DNA from: Beroe forskalii | Taxonomy: Eukaryota > Ctenophora > Nuda > Beroida > Beroidae | Direction: 5' to 3' | Length of the DNA: 64,000 bases | Assembly (NCBI GenBank): GCA_011033025.1 | Contig: WFMF01000260.1 | Span: 183,504 to 247,503 of the forward strand | Shown here: piece after piece, positions 47,452 through 58,300 of the stretch | How positions within the stretch are numbered: position 1 is the first letter of the stretch | Layout of the letters: every line of letters begins with the position of its first letter | Translations under genes and position numbers: made by a program | Notes under the pieces: generated by a model | What the model was told of the DNA's origin: nothing | Seen by the model: only the letters and a program-made list of their open reading frames with translations | The model's database searches: none

Positions 47452-47649
47452 CCTTAGGAGGTTTATTTATAATGGTTGTAATTTGGGGATTTTTCAGAAA
47501 AATCCCCATTTTTTCACCCACCATGAAATTTCAAAATGACGTCATTATCATATGTTAACAAGAGTAATAACTTGAAAAATCCCCATATTTTCAACTTACC
47601 AAAATTTGAAACACCGAAATTTTATCCCACATAAATAGACCTCCTAAGG
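47452..47649. mobile_element. TA-flanked inverted-repeat element (mariner-type MITE)
   Basis: 198 bp with terminal inverted repeats CCTTAGGAGGTTTATTTAT and ATAAATAGACCTCCTAAGG (one mismatch) and TA on each side. TA duplication is characteristic of Tc1/mariner transposition. The interior is non-coding and includes the hairpin GGGGATTTTTCAGAAAAATCCCC. Confidence 0.85.
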
Positions 47650-48245
47650 TAAGTTCTTGAAAATTCTCTGGACCCTGTATTATCTGAGTCCAACAATTCG
47701 GAAACCAGAATTCAACATACCAAATGATATCTTCTAATCAAGTCTTCAATAAATATATAAATTACAATTTCAAATAATCAAGCAGTCAAAAATAATTGCC
47801 CAAAGGTTAGGAAAATGGGTTTCCTGCTGGTGTTAAATTAAAATATAGAATGAATACCTAAAGATAAAAATAAAATTTAACTAAATCACGAAATTTTGAA
47901 CCAAAATAGTTAATAGATGTTAGTTTAATAATTAATCAATTTGTAACATTCAATATCCATCATTAATTTCATAGAATAAAATTCGAGTAAAACTACTAAT
48001 AGAATTCGATATAATACTATACAGATGATCGATATACCATCAGTATTTCATGAGTCAGAAAAACAGAATAGGTATTGAAGGTGTCAAATGCGGCAGTGTC
48101 AGTAGGTAGTTAGTTGAATATGTCCAAGATGCCCAAAGTTGAAGAGTAATCAAAAAATTCCACTTTTCATCTATTTTGAATTTTAATTTTTAATTGAAAC
48201 TATTCACCAGACAGTTTGGGGGCTCATGAAATACTGAGAGTATTT

Positions 48246-48437
48246 TCAGAATTGTCAGAATAATAAATTTAACACGAAATTAAGATTCAAAAAGTCAAAA
48301 GTATTTACGGAATTTCAATTTGTCAAATAAGTGATAATGAGTATTGTCAGAGTTATCAGAATAATAAATTCAACACGAAATTTAGATTCAAAAGTCAAAA
48401 GTATTTACGAAATTTCAATTTGTAAAATAAGCAATAA
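48246..48437. repeat. two-copy tandem repeat of about 95 bp
   Basis: The segment from TCAGAATAATAAATT through ATTTCAATTTGT is repeated with about ten differences. Confidence 0.88.
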
Positions 48438-49190
48438 CAATCTATATCCATTTCCAGAAACTGAATACCATATCAGTATTCAGCATAAATCAAAATTCAA
48501 AACTATAACATAACCTTAGGTAACTAAATTTTGTGATTTCTGAAACGCCAGAATTCATAAATCAAATAAATTGACATAAAAGGTAAAAGAATAGATAGAC
48601 TAAGCGGATCGAAAACAGGACAAATTATCCAAGAAAATAACCATAATAAATTAACATTGCAGTTGCTTCATTCATAAAATAAATACAGGCTTAATAAATG
48701 AAAACAATTTCTATTGGGAAATAAATGGTCAATGGTCATTAGGTAAGTAGATCTACCTGAGGAGCAAAGATAAAGGTTCATAAAAGTTTAGAAAAGGAAA
48801 GAAGTCAGACATCAGATAAGTATAAAGTAATTATCAAGTTAACATCTTGGGCTATAGAATACCTCAACAAATACTAATCAACGGTTTCCAAATTCTACTT
48901 CTAGAGCCTTGAGATAATGCATAAGAGCATTAGAGGCATAACTTAGTCAGAAATTTGAGTCATATACTGGCACAGTGCGAAAGAGGCTGACGGTTTTTGC
49001 AGCTGAAGGATGTGCCCAATGCCCATATGTGTCCAACTTAGCGATACTAGACAAAAACACAATTGGACAAACACACACGCTCGCGGCACACTGTCACACA
49101 CGTGCGCGCGCCACACTCCTGATATCTAACATAATACCGGTCACAATTGGAGTCCTTCGAAGGTACTCTGGTAATGCTGCAGCTAAAACC

Positions 49191-49400
49191 TACGAGTCCC
49201 ATCCCTATACTAAATCCCTCTACTGACTCTTAGGTTAGAGGATGAAGTCATGGATGGGCAGAGAAATAGCAGTCCCTACGCATCCCTCTACTGACTCCTA
49301 GGTTTGTAGGTTTAGCAGCCTTGCTGTACAGTGTACCTCTTGCTGTATGAAGAAGATGTAGTAAATAGGTACAGAGAAATAGCAGTCCCTGGGCATCCCT
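49191..49400 (-). repeat. extra copies of the elongase stop-codon region
   Basis: On the minus strand the end of the last ELOVL6 exon (AAACCTAAGAGTCAGTAG, then AGGGATGCCCAGGGACTGCT) recurs at about 49260-49305 and 49200-49245 with small changes. A truncated exon edge has thus been tandemly copied into the 3' flank or untranslated region. Confidence 0.85.
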
Positions 49401-51241
49401 CTACTGACTCTTAGGTTTATCTGTCTTGCTGTACCTAGAGAAGTAGAACTGGAGGAAGAGGATGAAGTAGCTGAGGTAGAGCGCAATGGCAGTAACTGAG
49501 TGGGCGTAGGAGTTGCCACACTCCGACCCGTTCCACTTCTGGTACAGGCTGTAGAAGTTCACCACCAGACCCACGAACATTTGTAGAGATTGGAGGGAGG
49601 TGATGGTTTTAGCCAGGAAAACAGGAACATGGAGCAGAGAGAGGTTTAAGCATGGGGAGAATTTGTTGAAACGAGTGATTTATTAAATGTGAATCGTGAA
49701 GAAAGTCAGAACAACCAGCATACAGTGTTCATTTTCACAGCCAAGTAAGTGTTTTGAATGTACTCACATGGATCCTAAGAGCTCTGACACAGAAGTAGGT
49801 GTACATGATGGTGTGAACGAAGTAGTTCATACCGCAATACCAGAAAAAGTACGAAAAGATTCGTTAAACCATCAAACAAAAGTAGGAAGCAAACAACTAT
49901 TCAGATTTTAAAAAAACGGTTTAAAACGACCCAACTCCAGACAAAGTTTATCCCATTTGCAAGGAACTTATAGAAAGTACCCCCCTGCTCTACTCACCAG
50001 AAGCTAGCAGCAGGCTGGATCACGAGCAGGTGGATGGAGAACACGAGGACGGTAGTGTGGTGGTAGGTGTGCAGGAACTGCAGGGGTGCCTTCCTCAACA
50101 CCAGGAAGGCGGTGTCAAACAGCTCAGGGAACTTGGACATGCAGAATATCAGCAGGTAGTACGCGATGCTGATCCGAGCTCTGTGGGGTGAGAAGGGGTA
50201 GGTAAAATATGGTAAAGGGGTTGAAATGACCAGAGAGGTTTAGGTAAAATATGGTAAAGGGGTTGAAATGACCAGAGAGGTTTAGGTAACATATGGTAAA
50301 AAGGGTTGAAATGAACAGAGGGTTAGGTTAAGGTAACATATGGTAAATTGGTGAAAGGGGTTGAAATGACCGGAGAGGATTAGGTAACAGGAGTTTGTTT
50401 TATTTCATTCATTGACAATTGTGGTGAATGAGTCTCAAAATTTGCTAAAAGGCCGATATTCTGGCAGGTAACACCACTGGTTCAAGTCAAAGGGTGCACT
50501 CACGGTCCTTTGAAGAAATTCTCGTTGCAGACAGTAGAATCGAAGCCGTGGTTGTACCAATCGCTCAACAACCAGCCATTGATGTTGTACGCTCCAAAGG
50601 CACTGAAGAGGGCTAGTCCTGCATTCCACAGAACCAGCATCCACTTTATTTCGTACTTCCTCTGGGATATTAGAACGGTCAGTTACAAGGCAGTGAAGCT
50701 GTAGCCTAAATTGATGATCAATATGGATAGGTGGATGAAAAACAGCCATGGAAAAGACCTTGATTCGACAACAACAATCTGAGAAGAGAGCACGTCTGAA
50801 GCAACCTAAGTCGTGGTATTGGAAAGCCGATATCTGAAGCAACCTAAGTCGTGGTATTGGAAATCCAATGTCTGAAGCAACCTAAGTCGTGGTATTGGAA
50901 ATCTAATGTCTGAAGCAACCTAAGTCGTGGTATTGGAAATCCAATGTCTGAAGCAACCTAAGTCGTGGTATTGGAAAGCCAATGTCTGAAGCAACCTACG
51001 ACGTGGTATTGGAAAGCCAATATCTGAAGCAACTTAAGTCGTGGTATTGGGCCCTCACCTTGACGAGACTCTGAGCTCCGTAGACTGCCAGTAGGTATAT
51101 TGCTGCTGCTAGGATGGCAAAGTGCCAACTCTTAGAGATGCTCCGGTGCAGGTCCTCTACATGGAAGTCATCGTAGGACCTCACGAAACATGCCTTGATA
51201 ACCTTCTCCAACTCACCAGCGTCCATCCGCAGCAGCGCCAT
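49401..51241 (-). CDS. ELOVL6: fatty acid elongase, ELOVL6 type
   Basis: Five exons: 51059-51241, 50504-50661, 49998-50180, 49768-49840 and 49401-49628, giving 274 aa, close to the usual 265-270. It is the membrane condensing enzyme that adds malonyl-CoA carbons to long-chain (C12-C16) acyl-CoA in the endoplasmic reticulum. Diagnostic segments: a hydrophobic helix [56 protein letters not shown], the catalytic histidine box [18 protein letters not shown] and [11 protein letters not shown]. The start Met ([14 protein letters not shown]) precedes the first helix by about 40 residues. Oddity: the reading frame requires introns 49841-49997 and 49629-49767 to be removed, yet their 3' ends read TG and AT instead of AG. 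The family call is near certain; ELOVL6 versus the closely related ELOVL3 group is inferred from motif wording. Confidence 0.92.
50181..50390. repeat. intronic minisatellite, about 46-bp unit, 4 copies
   Basis: Units contain GAGGTTTAGGTAAAATATGG and AAAGGGGTTGAAATGACCAG. The array starts at the acceptor of exon 49998-50180 and fills most of that intron, without exon sequence. Confidence 0.9.
50808..51050. repeat. intronic minisatellite, about 37-bp unit, 7 copies
   Basis: Units contain CTGAAGCAACCTAAGTCGTG followed by GTATTGGAAATCCAATGT. The array begins within about ten bases of the donor of exon 51059-51241. Confidence 0.93.
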
Positions 51242-52034
51242 ACTGACTAGTATACAGGTGGGTTGGGTTACATATGGGGATGTCAGGAGGGTATTGAATG
51301 GAGTTATGAAAGGGCATGTTAGTATGTTACACAAGGGGAAGCCTGGATCAGGGGTATTGAAAGGAATATATAGGAATGCTAAGAAGTTGGGTAGAAATCA
51401 CAACAACTGAACTGTTGGATTTGTAGATTTTCATGTTAAGAAAGCAATCAGAAAAAGACTAAAAGATAGGCTCTTCAGCATAAGAAATAAAAAATAATGG
51501 ATAAAATTTATAATTTTACATATCGTATATTACAATATTCTACATTATCACGACACAATAATTTTAAAGATACAAAAAGAAGTTTCTGTTAAAGTTTCTG
51601 TTAAAAGCATTCAGCAAACTTTAAAACTGATACAATTCACATTTAATTTAGTTACTTAAATGTATTTTATTTTCAGAATATGATCATCAATAGTATAGAT
51701 AAGCTCAAATAACTATATACAAAATAAACGAAGTTGATACCCTAAGTCTGGATCTGACCTTAAAACTAAGTTCTAAGAAGTTAAAAAAGCGCGGAAAATA
51801 GTAACAGAATATTACACGTGCAATCGTTTACAATATCTCTAAGCCTTTTACTGCTTATACGATAAAATGTAAAAATGTCTGATAATTCGTAAGTGATGAT
51901 ATTCTAGGCTTCTGTCTGCCCTGTTCATATCGAATAGCAAAGTCAGTCACTTTAAATCCGTGGGACAATCTACAGCTTACCTTTTCGGAGAGCTACCTTT
52001 CGGAAATATTCGCATGTGCTCTATAAAACAGGGG
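51242..52034. other. spacer between elongase and TRPM genes
   Basis: About 0.8 kb, AT-rich. It should hold the TRPM 3' untranslated region (an AATAAA on the minus strand lies at 51666-51671) and the elongase promoter. Nothing else was recognised. Confidence 0.45.
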
Positions 52035-52347
52035 TTAAACGTCTTCAACCCTTTCCGGGCCAATAACCAGAGCAGCCTGAGGGGATATTCTCTCTCATGC
52101 CAGCCAAGAATATGATCAAGCAAATAAAATATTTCCTTGTTTTTGAGTAAAATGAAAAAATAATGAATGAAGGAATGAATCAACTGACCTGCACTGCAGG
52201 GTTAGCCGTTACACTGTCCACAGAACTCTGTAGGTTCTCCACGTATCTCTGGAGTTTGTAGAGTTTGTTCTTCAGACTCCGGGTACTTTCCCTCAGCAAA
52301 GCTTCCGTCTCCGAGCTCTTGGTGGTTCGTTCCTTTTTCAGGTATTC
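52035..52347 (-). CDS. TRPM C-terminal coiled coil and stop
   Basis: Exon 52189-52347 encodes a charged, heptad-patterned helix (SLKNKLYKLQRYVENLQSSV), the tetramerisation coiled coil expected after the TRP helix. Exon 52035-52076, after acceptor ATCCCCTCAG, adds AALVIGPERVEDV and a TAA. This terminal exon rests only on splice signals and phase. Confidence 0.65.
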
Positions 52348-55300
52348 CTGAAGAGGGGTTTCATGAAACGTTGTATCGAACAAACGTTGATATCAATCGT
52401 CAATCGTTTAATCAATTTCGTTTAAGCAAAATCTGGACAAATGAAGGCTACGGGAACATACGACACATACAATATTTATCGTTAGAAAAGTAACCTCGAG
52501 GCTATCAATAACAGCAGATCTGATGACAGTATCCTTCCACCGGTCATTACAGTAGGGGGACTTCCTTCTCCGAGAACAGTTTCTTATCATGGAGATGAGG
52601 AAGTGGGGGAAGGAGAAGGGAGGGGGCAGCAAACTGTTCTCTATATCCTGGGAGACGAGGATGGATGTCAAGTCGGAGAGGAAACGCAGATAGGGGAAAA
52701 AGGAACAAAAAAAACCTTGGGGAGAAAAGAGCACACAGGGGAAGAAACAGGGAAATGAAGGGAGAACAGGGGTAGATAGGAACAAACAGGGGGAGAAAAG
52801 GGCAGAGAGGGGAAGAAACTGGGAAAGTTGGAAACAGGGGGAAGAAAGAAGGGAGGTGTGTCACAAAGAGAACAGAGGTGAGTGCGACAGATGAGCCTTC
52901 ATTCTCTGAAATCGAAAGCTTAAAGGTTATGAAAGGCTGAACGAAGCGTGAATAAGTTCCATGAGCCTCATCAACACCTCAATTTATTAACATTAACAAT
53001 CACCATTAATTTAGAGTCAACAAGGATCGATGTGATATTCAGTGAGCAGTTACGCAACTACCCAATCACAGCCACGTAATCAAGTGTAAAATAATCAAAG
53101 CAGTGATATCCTCCAATTAGCAACAGCAGGAATCTACGCAACCAAATAAGTTGCAAAACTTAATTAGACCCAACCCCATGTGAATAATAAGCCGCTTAAT
53201 TACATAGCAAACAGGCAATTTGGTGTTCATTGTTACAGCAGGAGTTGGAGCAATCACCCAATACAGTGTATTGGGCGATTTCCCATGTGGGCGAAAATCG
53301 GATGAAAGAGCATTAGAGCGTATTGCAATAATGAAGTAATAATGAAGTGCATCGCAATGGTGGTATAAGTGGTTCAGTTAACGCATAACCCTTCATTTCT
53401 TAGAGACTATCAAATCAAAGGCAAGTGTTTCACAAAATATAGTCCGTTGTTCCTTTAAAGTATGAAGTACGATTAGCCGAATCTGCTATAGTGCTATGAC
53501 TGGAATTATAATTCAGTATGAAAGTATGAAGTGAGTCCAAGTTGCACATTTCAGTCTAGGCTATCTCTCTTACCAGAAGTAGCTCGAGACGTTGGTACTT
53601 GAATATGACATCTTCCCTGTCCTTGATTCTGGTGTAAGTGTCAGAGAACATGGCGATGAGGATGTTCACTAGCATCAACACCACAATAGCCATGTACACT
53701 CCCACCAGACCTGCAGGTGACATGAGATAGGGAAAATGGTATATGACAGAGAGATTGGGGTATGACATAGAGATATGGGACACGTTAGCTGAAAATGAAG
53801 GATATTTTGTTTCATGGACACGTGAAATATGCCTGTGAAACGGATGAGAAAAAGCAAATTCATTGAAGTCTAAACTCTCAAGACTAGGAAATACAAACGG
53901 TCTGACACATTAACAGCAACTCGGATCAGTAAGAAGGTGTACGAACCAATCACGAAGCCATGTCTACTCTGCACTTTCTTTTCCTTGAAAAATGCACCAG
54001 AATCTGATATGTCTTCAACAAATATCTCTCCGAACATCTGGAAACGGTTAGTCATTATTCAAGTCGAACACGCAGAGTCATGACAACAAATCGGGATTTA
54101 ATACAAAAGTTGACAATATAAATGGGTTCTGAGGAGTAATCATTCTTTGAATACGGAAAGTCAAAGAGAGAATGAGTGACTGACAATGTACAAGGATTTA
54201 AACTATTTGAGTATTTGGTATTCTGAAATAATCTACCCCAAGGGTCTGGCACATCCCGAATAATGAGCCATTTAATGGCCGCTATACAATTATTTGAGAG
54301 GGCATACACTAATTAAGTTCGATTCCAGTATAACAATACTCCTAATATTATTCAAAATAATATTAATACCTTAAATGATTCATAATAATACCTAATAATA
54401 ATTTATACGGACCCTTACCGAGGATAGCAACTGCGATTTAAGGCAATTCAATTCAAAGAGCACACGATTAAATAATCCAGTCCACCAAACCTGGAAGTAA
54501 GTATAGAAGAAGATGCCGGCAATGTAACTGGCTGTATTATCCCCGTACTCCCCATTGACCATCCAGTCTTCCGGGTCCGTCAAAGCTACAGCATACCCCA
54601 CACCAAACGCTAGAGCCACAACGAAGAACATGAGCAGGAAAACCTGGAGAGGGAAGATGAGTTTAGAGGAAGGGGTTCCTGGGGGATCAGACGCGCCAAA
54701 ATAAAATAATTTTCATGGAAATTGAAGAAGAACCTCCCCGGAAGATGCCAATTTCGCGGTATAAGACTAGCCTCTGAAGATGAACTTATTAAATATTATG
54801 AACCATTGGCATCAAGACCATTTCACCGCTCACCCTGAAGTCTCGCATCATCTTGGTTATCATGAGAATGGTGGGTCCTAGAGTGGCATCCAGTGTGAAC
54901 ATGTGAAGTATCCTGACGTAGAAGAGAATACTGCCCAGGGAGAGGAATATCCTACCAGAGTCGTAATACTGATTCTCTGCGACAACCCCTCCTCCTCCTC
55001 CTGGTAAAAGTGATGTGCAATGTCTGTTGGAAAATTCAGAGAATCCATCAATTAGTCCTTTTAATACAGCTCTATTTCATCACAATCTACCCAAATTCAT
55101 CCTATAAATCGGCTTATCCGTCTCCAACACCTAAAATGCTTCAGGGTTCACACTGTATACCTCGGTCCACTTCACCCCATCCTATTCCCTCCCCCGCCCT
55201 TCATCCCTACCCCGCTTCACCCTACGCCCCACCACACTCCCATTCCTTCCCCCACCCCATTTCAGCCAATCCCCTGTACCTGGATCAGCAGATGTCTGGG

Positions 55301-58300
55301 AGGGATGTGCACGAGTACAATCCCCGTTGTCATGGCGATGTACATGAAGAGATCCAGCTTGTTGAACATGCCCCTCATCCAGTCCTTCAGAGAAAGGTGG
55401 GCCACCTGCATCATCTCGTCCACCACCAACATCCCAAACCACACCAGATACACGATCTGAAGGGACAATATATGGGGGATGAAAGGAAACTTTTAGGAAA
55501 AATTTAAAATGTAACTCTAGTTCCAGTAAGCATCTACCAAACGACCAGTTACCATAATTTCTCAATAAATCCGGTCACGGTTTCGGTTTGCTAAAACCGC
55601 CGGTTTACCGGTATTTTGGTTTCGGTTTGGTTAACCGACCGATTTCTCTAAACGGTAAATATCCGGTTGGCTGAAAACGCCCGGTTAACCGGAGTTTCGG
55701 TTTCGGTTCGCTTAACCGGTCGTTTCCTATTAAAGCATCCTCCTCGCTATCTAGAAAACGGAAATTCAATAACAGAAGAAACACGAGATGTTTCTTGGGA
55801 ATATCCCCTGCCCACCAACAATCACATGAGTGACGTCACTACTCATTATCGAGATGAAGTTAACCTAAACAACACTTATTTTCGGACTGCTTGGCAATCC
55901 CTGACGGCTGGCAGCATTATACCATATTAGGAATAATTATCATCCTGTACCTGAATAATGGAGAAGTCAGCGTTTCTTCCCATCTTGGTGAAAATGACAT
56001 GGGTCTGCAGCAGCACGAATATCATGTACATCGTAACTCCGAACCAGAACTTGACGTTGGGGCTCGTAAACCACGTCTGAGGACGTGTCAAGTTAATACC
56101 GTGATTATTGACCAGTCATTTTAGACTAGCAAGTCATTATTACTAAGACGGTTGACGGAAAGCGCCCGATTCATCAGTAGCATTGGTAAACAGCTCGTTA
56201 CCCCGTCAAATCATGTCTTTCCAAACGTATCAACCTGTGCAGTGTAAACCTGACGTAAACTAGATACCAGTCAAAAGAGCATGAGGCGAAATCTGTCGCA
56301 AAGTCGCGCACCTGCTCAGAGCATTTGAGGTAAAATTTAAAATGGACGAGGTACAATTGGTCAGGAGGCGTCTACAATTATCTGAAAATGAACTCACTTA
56401 TTTGACCCTCTAATCGACATATTGTAAAGTTATAGGCTTGCATTTGGACTGAAGAATTGGCGAATCCGGAGAATTTGCAACAATTATAGCATTTCCATAT
56501 TCCTCGGATAAATCCTCCGATAAGTGAAATGACATGAACGTACCGTTATCTTGGTGGTGAAGGTACTCCAGACCGAGCTGCAGTTCCTGGTCACATCGCT
56601 CTTGTAGGACACGAAACCCGTGAACAGGAGGATGGGACAGATGGTCGTCAGAATAACGGACAGGATGTTGACCTGGTGGACAGAAAGTTAAAAAGTTACC
56701 TACAATGTGGATATTATGTTAGGATGTTAATCGGCAGTGGCGGGAAAAAGTATACCAAATCATCTCAAAATCACTGCAAAACTTAGTGAAGCAGATAAAC
56801 TTTCTCAAAAGAGATGGATGCCTGCAAATCTTAAACCTTGCACAGGAAAAAGTATAATGAGTAGTACTAGAGCTGATACAGACTAGGATTTAGGAATCAT
56901 ACCAGCCTGACAGTTGTACAGAAGTCAGGAAAATTAACATGAACCGGAGGCCGGGGAGCACCAATATCATCGTATCCAGTCACATAATAACATAATGGGT
57001 AGATGAGCACCAGACAACCGGAAAATATAGGTTTGATAGAGATCGGTAAAGACTATCTCGGATGAGGAAATGGTTTGCAAGCAAAACCGTGGTCCAATCC
57101 AACAATAAATTCAAGAAACAACGAAATTCTGATCTTTAATGATAACTCCGATCATTTGAATGTTTCTAAATCGGCTCAGAATGTTGCAGTTATCTTAAAA
57201 TCGCAGAAACTTTTTACCTTGGACCAATGAACAAATACCTACAGTGTATATTGTATAACATTCCTTCACAAAGTTATAAACGATCATATAAGTTTTCAAG
57301 GAGTACCAGGCAGTTCGGTATGTGGCAGAGGACCTTGATCCTCTAATAACTTAATAAAACCCATGCCTTGAGAAGTTTTATCCGACGGCAGAGTTTTTTC
57401 TTTGAGTGTTAAGAGTTTTTCGTTTGAGTGATATTTGGATTTGCCATCATATTCATTCATGGCAGTGGTCGATGAAATTAAAATAGTTATTCATGAGTGG
57501 TCATTGCTCAAATTTTGGACAGTTTAAATTTAACTGACACTCTCAGAGTTGATTGCTGAAATACAACATATCTGTCCTTGCTCAACTCACCTCAGAAGCC
57601 AGTCCTTTCTTCCACCTGTTCTCGCAGATCTCCTGACAGGCCGGGTGGGCTATGAACTCCCTGGCCCGGCACTTGAACGCCATGTCGATGTAAGTCTTGT
57701 GGCCGAGTCTGGCCCACACCGAGTTGAGTGCCCGGACACACACTGTGGCCTCCGTCTCGTGGAGGGTATCCAGGATAGCGACAGCTTTACCCTCGAAGTC
57801 ATCCAACATGGCTTCCAAGGTCGCCTTCTCGTTAGCGTTAGCGATGGTTTTGTGGGATTTTCCCAGACGTTTGAGGATCATTACGACGAATAGCGCGGCT
57901 CTGATCGGTTCCTGAGTGCCTTTCCACATGAGGGTGGCTATTTCAGGGTTTAGCGAGAGTGCAGCCCACACCAGGAGCTCAAAGTAGGGGTCACTCTCGT
58001 TAGAGACATCCGACGCAAACTTGCTTCCTGGAGAGCGGAATAGAAGGGTAATTTCACCTTATACGGTCGTGAAGATGAAAATTTTATGGTATGACAGAAT
58101 TCCAAAAAGAGAAAAAGTTCGATTTGCCGATCACATCGAAAACCAGATGAATGACCCGTATTGAAATCGTTTCGAATGGAGTTAAGTAAGAAAGTAGGAA
58201 CTTTCAACTTACTGCTTGAAGCAAGCTTGTTGATCATTTTATCGATCACTTCTTTTGAGAATTCGTTGTTCTTGCTTTTAATCCGCAGGTTGTATCTTGA

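Larger units (their letters stand above)
45591..49190. other. gene-free AT-rich stretch
   Basis: Between the 5' end of the secreted-protein gene and the 3' end of the elongase. The first few hundred bases (to about 46050) should contain the promoter of the former; TTATATTGATC on the minus strand near 45713 is a weak TATA-like candidate. The rest is AT-rich and holds one TA-flanked MITE and a two-copy 95-bp repeat. No exon was recognised. Confidence 0.5.

Noticed and set aside
52547-52864. Proline/phenylalanine-rich minus-strand frame FLPLFVPIYPCSPF
   Set aside because: Low-complexity pyrimidine tract upstream of the acceptor of exon 52495-52647; only the part after CTCCCAG fits the TRPM frame.
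54975-55000. TRPM exon starting at the CCAG before the GGA repeat
   Set aside because: That acceptor puts the exon out of phase with the preceding exon and leads to stops; an acceptor at 54968 or 54974 keeps the S4 frame.
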